Positions 1 through 9,242 are shown, numbered from the stretch's first letter. The stretch is 64,000 nt of DNA from Laburnicola sp. R22_1 (GCA_014281115.1 JACONQ010000014.1:1922001-1986000), one strand, 5' to 3'. The notes: a model not told the origin generated them from the sequence alone. Made by a program: numbers and translations.

Positions 1-1345
1 TAGAGACTAAATAAAAGAGTCGCGTATAAGCTTTAACTAGGATCCAAACTCAAGGGTATTGCTTAGAGTCCTGGCTTGCCATAGTGTATCCAGTAGGGTA
101 CCCTAAGGTGGAGTGTGAATACGCACATTAAGGCGATCTACCACTACTAACATATCTAAAGGAACAAGCCTAGAGGCCTTAAAGACTTTCTTATAGTTTT
201 CTAGTATAAACACATTAAAAACGCGTCGCGAAAGGCTAGTAGGAAGCCCTCTTTATTAATATAAAAGACGCGTTAGCACGCTAAGTCCTATATGCGCTAG
301 AAGTACTTTAGCTTTAGTAGCGCAAAACAGACCATATTAAGCGGCTAGAGGATATAAGATAAGTGCGCTGGCATATAGAGTGTTAGGATCTTCTATTATA
401 GGCAATAATCCTTAAAATTCTAGGAGTAGTGGCTCTTATAGCTGTTTAGAATAAGTAACCTCTATAACCCTACTATGCGCGGCCTTATATACGCGTTAAA
501 GTGCTTTAACTATGCGACTTTAAGCTCGCTATTAGTCTAGCCAGTCTTAGAGACTAAGAGCTTCTAATTGCGGGGGATACTAGTCTTCTTATACTACGCT
601 AAGATATAGACTTGCCCTTTATAAATAATAAAGGGTAGGGCAGCATACCTAGTAGCGCAAATATTCTAAATTACTATAACTCACTCGCAGTTGTCTGGCT
701 AAAAAAGCGTAGGTTAAAAACGTCTTTCTAAACTAGTTATAATCTTTATTAAGCTAATAACTTCTATCTAGAAGCCTATCTTATTAAAGTTATACATGTC
801 TTTATCCTACACTCTATACTTGGCTTTTGTGTTCTTTACTAGCTAAAACTACGCGTTTATAACCTCTAGATCTTTCTATTATATTCTCTATTAGTCCTTC
901 GCTTAATTAAAAGCTATTTTAAGCTTAGGTACGCGCTTTATAAAGCGCTAAGTCTAGTATTATCCTATAGGGTCTCTGTGCTGCGCAGCTAGCAGTTTAT
1001 TAGCTATATTTTTTACCTCACCTAGCTAGGGTGCAAATCCTCGCAAATCTAGGTTAAGAATATACTATATAAGCGTCTACTCTTTAGTTATAGTAAGCTT
1101 TGCCATGCCTAATTATGTATCTGCTTAGGCGGTAATTTCGTTAATTTAATTGCTTAGTGTAGACTTTAGGATATTATATGCTATAGCAGCGCATTATAGG
1201 CTTAAAATTTGCTTATTCTAATAGGCGTAAAGGGCAAGCTTAATTCTGCCTTCTTAATTAGATAATAATACGTTGTGTTATTAAGACATTATAATTTATA
1301 GTAAAGTGTTATAGTCTTAGTAAAAACTATCTAGCGGACTAATCT
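1..1345 (-). pseudogene. pogo/Fot1-like DDE transposase relic, cut by the window edge
   Basis: Read on the minus strand, this AT-rich stretch gives the C-terminal half of a pogo/Fot1 (Tc1-mariner superfamily) transposase. Around 300-420 there is a degraded form of the block that carries the second catalytic aspartate and the 'PxHxSHxLQPLxVxCF' motif (here AHLSYILQPLNMVCFALL). Around 20-130 follow the 'LNVR.HTPP' and 'W..RTLSNT.E.GS' motifs typical of the region after the DDE core. Many in-frame TAG/TAA codons stand where Gln or Trp is expected, so it is a RIPed pseudogene. The 3' end lies beyond base 1. The 5' end is set loosely near 1,345, where similarity fades beside a small inverted repeat (CGGAC taatct GTCCG). 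Family assignment is fairly secure; the boundaries are not. Confidence 0.6.
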
Positions 1346-1955
1346 GTCCGGGCTACTAATAGAATATATTATATAAATAATATATTATTGCTATAATCTT
1401 ATTATTAACTATATAATCTTACCCTTAACTACTATTAGCTAAACTAATACTCTACTACTAATAAGCCTAATTACGCCTTTAACAAATAGTAGTAAAGTAT
1501 AATAAATAGTTACTTAATAGAATCTTCCTATTAACTAGAATAAACTAGCTAGAGTAGAAGGCGTATAGATAGAGAAATAATAAATAGATAGGATAAATAT
1601 TAGTAAATAGATAGTTTATATAGAGGAAGGAAAACTACTAATAGTAACTTTAAAATAAAAAGTTACTAGTGTTTATACACTATATAGGCAAGAGTACCTA
1701 AGAATATTTAAGTTTTAATATTACTATATAATAGTATTATATAGAAATTATATAATGTCTGTGCGCTATAGCCTATATACTATAGAATTTTCTTCTTTCT
1801 ATTTGCATCCTCTCTAGAGACAAGCAATTAATACTAAGTTGTTTTATTATATTATTTCTTTTCCTTACATAATTATTTTATACACCCTTTACATTTAATA
1901 ATATAGAGTATTAGATATTAATATTTATAGAGCTAGCTATAGAGCCTATTTAACA
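1346..1955. other. AT-rich RIPed DNA without a recognisable gene
   Basis: The sequence is dominated by TA, TAA and CTA words with very few CA/TG dinucleotides. No open frame or motif could be recognised. It ends at the target duplication of Copia-1. Confidence 0.6.
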
Positions 1956-1960
1956 TACTC

Positions 1961-2248
1961 TGTTGAATGGGTACTCTACAGCTAGCTGTATAGACATCGA
2001 ATTCTAATCCTCTATACTGGCAAGCGTGGAGGGTGTACGGGGCGATCGTACGAGGAAAGGAAATAACATAACAGAACGACTTGGTATTGATTGCTTGTCT
2101 CTAGAGAGGGTGCGGATGGAAAGGAGAAGATCTTGCGGCGCACGGGCCGCGGCGCACGGGCATCACGTGATGCCCACGTGATGCCATCGTGCGGCAATAT
2201 TGAAACCTCAACACCCTCAGGTGCCCTTGCCCGTACGGTGTACGGACA
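1961..2248 (-). repeat. 3' LTR of Copia-1
   Basis: 288 bp, identical by eye to 8,950-9,237. It starts TGTTGAATGG and ends GTACGGACA on the plus strand. It contains two CACGTG palindromes (2,164-2,169 and 2,175-2,180), two GGCGCACGGG repeats and several CGTACG-type motifs. Confidence 0.95.
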
Positions 2249-3367
2249 CTGGCAACTTTTTGTTTTGAGGTTGCTGTTAGTGGTTCTCCCTTCCTCCGCA
2301 CGAACTATCTACTTGCCAATATTCACCCTGTCCATTCATTATTCCCCTGTCCGTACGCCTCCTGCTCTGGCTAGTTTGCTCTAGTTAACAGGAAGATTCT
2401 ATCAAGTAACTATTTGTCGTACTTTGCTGCCATTTGTCGGAGGCGCGATCAGGCTTATCAGTGGTGGAGTAGCGGTCTGGCCAATAGCGGTCAAGGGTAA
2501 GATTGCGCAGTCAACAACAAGATTGCGGCGACGATGTGTTGTTCGTACGGAGTTCTTTTGCTCAGTTTGTTCCTCGTACGATGGGTGGACCTAGTTGTCT
2601 TATCTGTTCAGGCAGCGATGTTGGGCAATCGTGCAACGTTGGATGAGGGGAAGACAAACGCCGATGAGGGGTAGGAATTGAGGCTCTGGACAGAAGGGAG
2701 AGGCATATAAGGTAGGCTTTCCTCCCTCTGTCCTTCTCTCTCTTATCCTCCACTTCGAACATCTCTCCGTACGTGTCCCTTCTCCCTGGCTCTTTTCTCT
2801 TTTTGTTAAGCTAATTCCCTGTTTCGTACGGTGCTGAATTGTGGAAAATAGGCTGAGGAGTTGCGTGTCGCACATCTGCCTTCGCACGATGTCGATGTCA
2901 TTCTTGCGGCTGGTACGGACCTGCGTCTGTGGGTTGCTAAGCTCATTCGGCGCGAGGGCTACTTTCGCGCGCTTCTTGTCCAGTCGCGCGGTGTCCTTAG
3001 GGGCACTGCGTGCGCTCACCGCTGTGGCGGTAACTCTGGCCCTGGGCCCTTTACTGAGTGTCGTACGGTGGCAAACTTCCAGGCGGGATCGTGCGGTTCT
3101 TGCGTGTGGCAGAGCCATGGTGCTAGGTGCGATCATCGCACGGGATAGGGCTGGATGGTAGGATAGACACTTCTGGACATTGTCCATAAGTACTGAAATG
3201 AAAAACTCTTCTCTAAATGAATGTGTGCTGTGTCTCTTCTCTTTCTGTGCGAATAAATAGATAGGAAAAAAACGCATTTTTAAGTAATGTGTGCGTGCGG
3301 AAAGAATTAAATAAATGTATCGCGCGAAAGAATAAATAAACAATAAGGAAATAGTCCTGTGTGGAGG
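2249..3367 (-). other. Copia-1 3' untranslated region with an in-frame open stretch
   Basis: About 1.1 kb between the pol stop (TAG, 3,368-3,370) and the 3' LTR, unusually long for a copia element. In the pol frame, translation after the TAG stays open for about 255 codons, down to 2,600, but has no ATG near its start. The predicted product is basic and low in recognisable structure. It may be chance, a readthrough extension or an eroded accessory gene. The region shares the dense CGTACG/CGTGCG motifs. Short plus-strand frames here are not convincing. Confidence 0.4.
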
Positions 3368-6300
3368 CTAGGAAGAGCTCGCGCGGGCGGGCTTGAGGCG
3401 ATCCACTGATGCTTCAACAGTGATTGTTAAGGTGTTGCTAGAGATTAAGGACTCTAGAGCCTGGTTTGGGGCCTTCTTCGTACAGGCATCAGCAGGGTTG
3501 TCCTTCCCATTGATCCATCTGATCTCAGAGATCTCGCGGTGCTCGTACGATTCGCGGAGTGACATGATGTCAATCATAAGGCGCTTCTCATTCGTGGTTC
3601 CTAGTCGTACGAGGCAGTCATAGAGAGACTTCGAATCTGTACAGACAACCACAGGAATTGGCGGTAGACTGAGCGTGCGTACGATCTTCTGGAGGGTTGT
3701 GCTGATAGCAATAGCATTGTCAAACCCTCCTACCATACCGTACAGCTCACTGGCAAGAACGCTCCTTGTTACTCTCTTGCACTTGGTTGAATTCCAGTGT
3801 ACGATGTTTGCCAGGATCTTGAAGTTGTCGCCATTACCCGTACGATGCTCATTGCCTAGAGCGATCAGGAATCCCAGCTGTGAGCTCAGGTCCTTGTTGT
3901 TGGCAAATGAGCCATTAGTGAAGATGAACAGCTTCGCGCGTTGAAGATCCAATGGTATGAAGGTGAGACCGCGCTCACTGTTGTTGATCTGCCATTGGAT
4001 TCGTGCGTTTAATGCCTTAATGTCTTCGTGCGAGGGTGATGTAGTCTGAGCGGCAACAGACAAATCGAATGCGGCTTCTGGTTGGCACACAGATGCGATG
4101 TAGGCGCCTCTCGCACGCTGCTCTACATACCTCTGAGCGGCACCCTTGTCTTCAGGGTTAATCGTGCGAAGGCCCTTTGCTTGCCCTTTCTGTGTAAGAA
4201 CCATAGTGTCATGCACAAGCCGAATTCTTCCACCATTGAACTCAATGGGTTGGTCTTCAGCAAGGACAGTCTTGTCCTTCGCACGGAAGGCTGCTTTCTT
4301 TAGCTCTTCTTCTTCTCTTCGTGCGAAGTTCTCATTGACAATGCTGAGAGTATCATCTGTCTGAAGGCCAGTGATCCCAAAGGTGTGCTCTCCTTCATCA
4401 GTGATGAGCAGACATGGGTCGTACGACGAAGTCTTCATGCCAAGTTTCTCTTTATGGTGGTTGTGGTAGGTCTTGAACCAGTAAAGACCTGATTCAGCTG
4501 CACCATAGAGTGGTCGTACGATGCGGAAGATTGTGTCTTGCGGAAAGTTCGTGCGCAGTTCCTTGGGTGGTCTAGCATAGAGCGTGCGGTTCAGTTTGTC
4601 AGTGGACTGAATGTAGGCCTGGGTGATGTCTCGCAGTTCGAAATGCATTCCGTACGTTGCCCGAAGGCTTGCTCCTAACGCGAGGAGTAGGCGCTGGCTC
4701 ATTCTTTGGATGGTGGGTGATTGGGTAAGGATTTTGTCCTTCTCCTCATCGGAGTGGCCAGCAAACACAAGGCGGGATTTCTCGTACGGTTGAGTAGTCT
4801 TGCCCTTAACTTCTCGTACGAGGCGGAGGTTGAAGATTCTGCCCTTATGCTTGGATGGGTCAAAGAGAAGAATCTCAAATGTGCCATTGGCGATTAGAGC
4901 GTTCATCTCCGTGCGGTCTGACTCTTCAAAAGGTGCTCCAGGTGTTGTGATTGTACCTTCCGCACGGAGCTTCAGAGACAGTTCCCAATCGCTTGTCTCC
5001 TTTTGGGAAAGGAATACAGCATCCTTCCTTGGGCGGCCTCTCCTCCTCTTCTCTGGAGGATCTCTTTGCACGGGGGCGGCATCATCTGCTTCGTGCGATG
5101 GTGGGAAAGTGTGATCTTCTTCGCGATAGTACGGCTTGACTTGCGTACAGCGAAACTTCACTGGACCATTCCCTAGGTCAAGGATCACATCTCTGTCCTC
5201 AATGCCCTTGATCTTGTACGGGCCTGTCCATCCACCTTTCTCTCTCCAGACCATGACCTCAGATCCAAGTGGGAGCTTAAGGACTTCGTGCGCTGCTGAC
5301 GGACCATTGCGGGTGTTCAGCGCACGATTAATGTTAGTCTTGTCCCTTTCCTTATGCAACATCTTCATCGCCTTTCGTACGGCATTTGTACGTGCGATAA
5401 TGTCGGGCGATGGGGGAGAATCTATGTTAATCCTGGGATATGCGCCAAAGACTAGCAGTGTGGGTACGAGGCCGTCTGGGCCTGCAGTGTCATTGATAGC
5501 TTTGACAGCCATCTGGAGGATGTCCTCCTCATCCGTACGATCTCCCAGTTCAGCCTTAAGAATGTCGAAGGCTCTGCGGAGGGGTGCGTGCGAACGCTCA
5601 ACCTTCCCTATTGCCCAATGTGCTTCTACGGGCATCTGCCTGCAGGTTGCGCCAATAATCTTCGCGCGGTTCCTGAACTCATCTGATGCGAAGTTCGTAC
5701 CTGGGTCATGTACGATGTAGTCAGGTGGACCTTGGTAGACATTGATCCAGCATCTACAGAGGGCTTCCCACGCATCTCGTGCGGACATTGATTTCAAGAA
5801 GATTGCAGCTTGAAATAATGTGTCTGCATCCACAACATGCAGTGCGTCTCTAGTTCCAATGCGTACGACATCAATGATGATCTCATAGTTAAAGTGGGTG
5901 TCATCCTTAATAGTGAACTTGAAGCGACGCGGGGCTTGTTCGTGCGATTGACAGTGGTGGCAAAACTTCTGGATTTCGTTCAGTACGGTGGCATCTACTT
6001 CATGGCCAGCGTTGGTAAGCATCTTCTGAAGTCTTTCCGTACGGGGATGTCCGAATCGTCGATGAAGGCGACGGAGTTCTTGTTCAGTGAAGAAAGACAC
6101 AGTTTCTTCCTTGCTAACATTGAAGAAAGGGTGTCCCCATTTGCGTACGACAGGTATAGTTGTGCCGTCCTTTCGTACGATGACATCTAGAACATTGTTG
6201 AAGTAGGCACCCAGCTTGTCAGCATCTGCCAGTGACAGCAGGAATGGTGTTGGAGTGTCTAGGATGTGGTAGGTAACCGTTCCTATTGGATTCGTGATTC

Positions 6301-8110
6301 GTACGGTTCCTAGAGATCCTTGTGGGTTCTGACCTCCAAAGCTGATGTTGGTGTTGCTAGGTGTCCAATCGATCTTCGTACAGGGGTTCTCTCGTACGTA
6401 TGCCTCTAGCTGTGCTTTGCCAACAGTGGAAATCCTTGCTGCACCTGTATCCCACAGTTCACCTTGGTATGTCGTACGGTATCGATCTTCAAGGATAAAC
6501 TGTTCCGCACACTCCTCTGGCTCTGTCTTATAGATGTGTTCGCCAGTCGTGCGGTAAAGATAGGCAGCAGTGGTCAGGTAGGACACTTGATTGTTGCCGT
6601 CCTCATTATCTTCACTCTGCTCCTCTTCTTCGTGCGAAGCAGGTCCCTCATCATCATACCCTTCTATGTCCTGAATGTAGGACTGAACGGTTTCGTACGA
6701 AGGCGTTTCATCATTGTGCTCTTCATAGAAGGTGATGTACTGCCTTGTCGCGCGGGTACGCTCATCGCGCGGATGGTTGGAAGACCAACAACCTTCCTTA
6801 TGGCACACAAAACACTTCTTCGGTCTCGTACGAATGTCGTTTGATCGGGATCTGAATCGCGATAATGATGGTACGAATCGTCCGCGAAATCCTCGTCCGC
6901 GAGGGACTGGTGGTCTGCCTCTTCGTGCGGGAAAGTTGTATTTGCGATCAGTGTAGTATGCATCAGCCTCTTGCAAGTGCTGATTAGATTGGCGATCAAT
7001 TGCAACTTGGATTGACGCACGGAGATCAGCAAATAGAGCTTCACAGGTAGGCTTAGGGGTGAACATAGCCTGCTCTAGCTCTAGGTGTCCGCGGCATGCT
7101 CGTACGACAGCAGTATGGAGAGGAATTTCCCCAGCGAAGTCCGCACCTAATGCTCTCTGTGCGAGGGTGAGCCTGTCAATCATTGCCTCTAGGACTTCGT
7201 GCAGACTCTTGTTAGGGTTCTCGCGCTGGCATCGTGCGAAAGTCATCGTGGTCCAGTCTGTCCAATACTGGTTATGGTTAACAGTAGTGTTAAAGTGACT
7301 GTTAAGTGCTTCGTACAAGCACTTCCACGATTGTCCAGGACGGATAGTATGGAGGTAATACTGTGCCGCACGGCCAGTAAGGATATCTGGAAAGATGTCT
7401 GGGTATTGATCCTCAGCAATATCTAGGCGTCTGCATAGATCTATAAAGATCCTAGTCTTGTCTGCCAAAATGTCGTACGGAGCTCCAGTATAGTTGTTAT
7501 CCTTGTTCCATGCCTTTTGAAATTGGATCATCTTGTCAGCTGGAATTCTCCGAGGAGGTAGGTTGTGCTTGGGTGGAAGCTCGTACGGGTTGGATTGTAG
7601 CATAGGCTCAGTCTGTGTAGATTGGTACAGTGCCTGTGATTCGCGTTTGACTAGTGGTGGCTCTATTCCGTACGGCGTTTGATAATCGCGAGCAGGTGGG
7701 CGAAGTGGTAGTTGGGTACCATGTGCGAAGAGTGGTGGTTCATTCGGTTGTTCGTACGAATGGGATTGTCTTTGGTACTCGTGCGAAGGTTCTCTTGAGA
7801 TGTCTGCAGGGACCTGCAGCTGTGTAGGTGCCTGCGGTGGCAGCGGCTTGCTCTGTTCGGGTTCGTGCGACAGCCTAACTGGCTCAGGTGTCTTTGAGAT
7901 TGGCCTTGGTGTTTGCGTACGAGGAGTTGAGCGAGCTGGCGAAGGCAGTGTTGTACGAGTGGTATCTGCATTGCCTTGGGCTACTTCGTACAGCTTGCTA
8001 GTATTTGTGGCTCTAGCATCTGTCCTTAGCTTAATGCCCTTTTCTCTTAGGACTGCTACAAGCTCTCTCTTGTACGCACGGCCTAACTCCAAAAATGGTG
8101 TTCTTCCCAT
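3368..8110 (-). CDS. Copia-1 Gag-Pol polyprotein (1,580 aa, intact)
   Basis: A single uninterrupted frame with all copia domains in order. An N-terminal basic helix resembles a SAP-like segment (KRELVAVLREKGIKL, about residues 14-28), then a proline-rich linker. The Gag core (about 200-390) precedes an Arg-rich stretch and a fungal-copia type zinc knuckle (KKCFVCHKEGCW..NH, about 430). The aspartic protease motif is LWDTGAARIS (about 552). The integrase has H/H (HRRFGHP) and CHHC (about 680-722), then D, D and E in IIIDVVRIG, VHDPGTNF and IGKVERSH (about 745-840). Reverse transcriptase (about 1,080-1,290) has the active site QTDDTL in place of the commoner YVDD. RNase H (about 1,380-1,560) includes VVVCTDSKS. 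It catalyses reverse transcription and integration of the element. No RIP nonsense codons are present, so it is potentially active. The T-D-D variant, its Gag and the CGTACG motifs mark a distinct lineage. Confidence 0.93.
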   Translation of the reverse strand: MGRTPFLELGRAYKRELVAVLREKGIKLRTDARATNTSKLYEVAQGNADTTRTTLPSPARSTPRTQTPRPISKTPEPVRLSHEPEQSKPLPPQAPTQLQVPADISREPSHEYQRQSHSYEQPNEPPLFAHGTQLPLRPPARDYQTPYGIEPPLVKRESQALYQSTQTEPMLQSNPYELPPKHNLPPRRIPADKMIQFQKAWNKDNNYTGAPYDILADKTRIFIDLCRRLDIAEDQYPDIFPDILTGRAAQYYLHTIRPGQSWKCLYEALNSHFNTTVNHNQYWTDWTTMTFARCQRENPNKSLHEVLEAMIDRLTLAQRALGADFAGEIPLHTAVVRACRGHLELEQAMFTPKPTCEALFADLRASIQVAIDRQSNQHLQEADAYYTDRKYNFPARRGRPPVPRGRGFRGRFVPSLSRFRSRSNDIRTRPKKCFVCHKEGCWSSNHPRDERTRATRQYITFYEEHNDETPSYETVQSYIQDIEGYDDEGPASHEEEEQSEDNEDGNNQVSYLTTAAYLYRTTGEHIYKTEPEECAEQFILEDRYRTTYQGELWDTGAARISTVGKAQLEAYVRENPCTKIDWTPSNTNISFGGQNPQGSLGTVRITNPIGTVTYHILDTPTPFLLSLADADKLGAYFNNVLDVIVRKDGTTIPVVRKWGHPFFNVSKEETVSFFTEQELRRLHRRFGHPRTERLQKMLTNAGHEVDATVLNEIQKFCHHCQSHEQAPRRFKFTIKDDTHFNYEIIIDVVRIGTRDALHVVDADTLFQAAIFLKSMSARDAWEALCRCWINVYQGPPDYIVHDPGTNFASDEFRNRAKIIGATCRQMPVEAHWAIGKVERSHAPLRRAFDILKAELGDRTDEEDILQMAVKAINDTAGPDGLVPTLLVFGAYPRINIDSPPSPDIIARTNAVRKAMKMLHKERDKTNINRALNTRNGPSAAHEVLKLPLGSEVMVWREKGGWTGPYKIKGIEDRDVILDLGNGPVKFRCTQVKPYYREEDHTFPPSHEADDAAPVQRDPPEKRRRGRPRKDAVFLSQKETSDWELSLKLRAEGTITTPGAPFEESDRTEMNALIANGTFEILLFDPSKHKGRIFNLRLVREVKGKTTQPYEKSRLVFAGHSDEEKDKILTQSPTIQRMSQRLLLALGASLRATYGMHFELRDITQAYIQSTDKLNRTLYARPPKELRTNFPQDTIFRIVRPLYGAAESGLYWFKTYHNHHKEKLGMKTSSYDPCLLITDEGEHTFGITGLQTDDTLSIVNENFARREEEELKKAAFRAKDKTVLAEDQPIEFNGGRIRLVHDTMVLTQKGQAKGLRTINPEDKGAAQRYVEQRARGAYIASVCQPEAAFDLSVAAQTTSPSHEDIKALNARIQWQINNSERGLTFIPLDLQRAKLFIFTNGSFANNKDLSSQLGFLIALGNEHRTGNGDNFKILANIVHWNSTKCKRVTRSVLASELYGMVGGFDNAIAISTTLQKIVRTLSLPPIPVVVCTDSKSLYDCLVRLGTTNEKRLMIDIMSLRESYEHREISEIRWINGKDNPADACTKKAPNQALESLISSNTLTITVEASVDRLKPARASSS

Positions 8111-8418
8111 CCTTCAAAGTCTTCCTGGAATGACTCCAAGAAAGCTGTCCCTTTCTGGTATGACGCACGATACTCAGCAATAGTATATGCCGCGTACGAT
8201 TGCATTTCCAACTGAGAAGGATTGTTTGCCATGTTGATCTCATCATTCCAATACACAGGTCTTGTTCCCTTGCGCAGTGTTTCCTCTGATATTCCTGTTC
8301 CTTTGACATACCGATCGTACGGTCCGGTATACTCAGGCACATCAGTGTTGTCTTGTGAGGCGATGGGGACTTCGTGCGAGGCGGTGGAGGCTTCTTGCGA
8401 GGTGGTAGGGGTAGCCAT
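8083..8418 (-). CDS. Copia-1 ORF1, short N-terminal Gag-like protein (111 aa)
   Basis: The first open frame after the 5' LTR and leader. It starts at an ATG (8,418) and ends in TAG at 8,083. The N-terminus is rich in Ser, Thr and Ala (residues 1-25). The rest is acidic and aromatic, with the stretch EYTGPYDRYVKGTG and a Trp/Glu-rich end (EGWEEHHFWS). I recognise no domain. Its last 28 bases overlap the start of the Gag-Pol frame, which lies in the -1 frame, at a run of five T (coding strand). ORF1 may therefore be the N-terminal part of a frameshifted Gag, or a separate small protein with pol started at its own ATG (8,110). There is no sign of RIP. The position and intact frame in a young element argue that it is real. 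Confidence 0.75.
   Translation of the reverse strand: MATPTTSQEASTASHEVPIASQDNTDVPEYTGPYDRYVKGTGISEETLRKGTRPVYWNDEINMANNPSQLEMQSYAAYTIAEYRASYQKGTAFLESFQEDFEGWEEHHFWS
8088..8100 (-). other. Candidate -1 ribosomal frameshift site in the ORF1/pol overlap
   Basis: In ORF1 the codons are CAC CAT TTT TGG AGT TAG. Slipping back one base on the T5 run (8,091-8,095) gives CA TTT TTG GAG, which continues directly into the long pol frame. It is not a canonical X XXY YYZ heptamer, so either simple slippage on the T run or initiation at the pol ATG (8,110) would explain expression. Confidence 0.4.
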
Positions 8419-8545
8419 TGCGTGACTGGTTCGTTCGATAGGTCGGTCGTACGGAGGGTCGCGCTTTATCGGGGTTTGTTGTTGTCTAACCGTGTCTTCG
8501 TACGGTTACTGGTGGTGTGCTTGGTGCACTATCTCCTCTTGAATC

Positions 8546-8890
8546 TCGTACAGCAGCGACATCTACTTACTGACTTGATAAAAGAGTTAATCTGCTATCC
8601 CTATAGATAAGGATAGGTTTTGTACGTCTCGTACAATCGCTTCCTAGGTTTTGTACAGCAGCGACATCTACTTACTGACTCCACAAAGGTTTGATCTGCT
8701 ATCCTCTTGCGTACGGAGGACAGGGTATAACGAAACAAATCGTACAGCTGATAACGTCTCGTACAATCGCTTCCTTTGTTTTGTACAGCAGCGACATCTA
8801 CTTACTGACTCCACAAAGTTTTTGGTCTGCTATCCTCTTGCGTACGGAGGGCAGGGTATGCGAAACAAATTGTATAGCTGATAACAACTT
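8546..8890 (-). repeat. Three direct repeats in the Copia-1 5' leader (period about 130 bp)
   Basis: The string CAGCAGCGACATCTACTTAC occurs at 8,551, 8,656 and 8,786. Units two and three share about 130 bp, including CTGCTATCCTCTTGCGTACGGAGG, CGAAACAAAT and CAGCTGATAAC; unit one is shorter. The linking word GTCTCGTACAATCGCTTCCT is present twice. The array lies between the 5' LTR and ORF1, where packaging, primer-binding or translation signals usually are. The units carry CGTACG cores. Confidence 0.85.
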
Positions 8891-8949
8891 GTGCGATCCG
8901 TCTTCACTCTTGCCAATTTGCAGTTGAGGGTTAGTCAACCACTAATTAG

Positions 8950-9237
8950 TGTTGAATGGGTACTCTACAGCTAGCTGTATAGACATCGAATTCTAATCCT
9001 CTATACTGGCAAGCGTGGAGGGTGTACGGGGCGATCGTACGAGGAAAGGAAATAACATAACAGAACGACTTGGTATTGATTGCTTGTCTCTAGAGAGGGT
9101 GCGGATGGAAAGGAGAAGATCTTGCGGCGCACGGGCCGCGGCGCACGGGCATCACGTGATGCCCACGTGATGCCATCGTGCGGCAATATTGAAACCTCAA
9201 CACCCTCAGGTGCCCTTGCCCGTACGGTGTACGGACA
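8950..9237 (-). repeat. 5' LTR of Copia-1
   Basis: 288 bp, identical to the 3' LTR at 1,961-2,248 and followed by the second TACTC. As the 5' LTR of a minus-strand element it should hold the promoter. The CACGTG pair (9,153-9,158 and 9,164-9,169) is a candidate bHLH-type site. No promoter element was proved. Confidence 0.95.
9153..9169. promoter_or_regulatory. Paired CACGTG E-box palindromes in the Copia-1 5' LTR
   Basis: Two CACGTG hexamers 11 bp apart, embedded in ATCACGTGAT and CCACGTGATG. The same pair is in the other LTR. CACGTG is the known core of fungal bHLH factors, so this is a plausible upstream site for the LTR promoter. Binding is inference. Confidence 0.35.
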
Positions 9238-9242
9238 TACTC

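Larger units (their letters stand above)
2047..9226. repeat. Dispersed CGTACG / CGTGCG / CGCACG motif array across Copia-1
   Basis: By eye there are about 40 CGTACG and about 35 CGTGCG or CGCACG hexamers in this 7.3-kb element, plus many one-step variants (TGTACG, CGTACA). The usual context is (T/C)TCGTRCG(A/G). Examples are at 2,047, 2,551, 3,543, 3,604, 3,839, 4,515, 4,815, 5,536, 6,299, 6,828, 7,102, 7,472, 7,752, 8,316, 8,448, 8,709 and 8,841. They occur in LTRs, leader, all pol frames and 3' region. A given 6-mer is expected about twice in this length. Outside the element I found only a handful of CGTACG. Confidence 0.85.
1961..9237 (-). mobile_element. Copia-1: complete Ty1/copia LTR retrotransposon
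   Basis: A 7,277-bp element bounded by two 288-bp direct LTRs that begin TG and end CA, flanked by the 5-bp duplication TACTC (1,956-1,960 and 9,238-9,242). The coding strand is minus, so the 5' LTR is 8,950-9,237 and the 3' LTR 1,961-2,248. It carries ORF1 (8,083-8,418) and a full Gag-Pol frame (3,368-8,110) in copia order: Gag, zinc knuckle, protease, integrase, reverse transcriptase, RNase H. The LTRs compare identical base by base and there is no RIP damage, unlike the surrounding DNA, so insertion is recent, or RIP is inactive or evaded. Neither a tRNA-matching primer site nor a clear polypurine tract was recognised: the bases next to the 5' LTR read CTAATTAGTGGTTGACTAAC on the coding strand. 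Confidence 0.95.

Noticed and set aside
2841..3161. Plus-strand 106-aa frame in the Copia-1 3' region
   Set aside because: It is antisense to the element, has no recognisable feature, and overlaps other chance frames in GC-richer DNA.
8920..8949. Primer-binding site of Copia-1
   Set aside because: The sequence after the 5' LTR (CTAATTAGTGGTTGACTAAC) could not be matched to any tRNA end or anticodon arm that I know, so no call was made.
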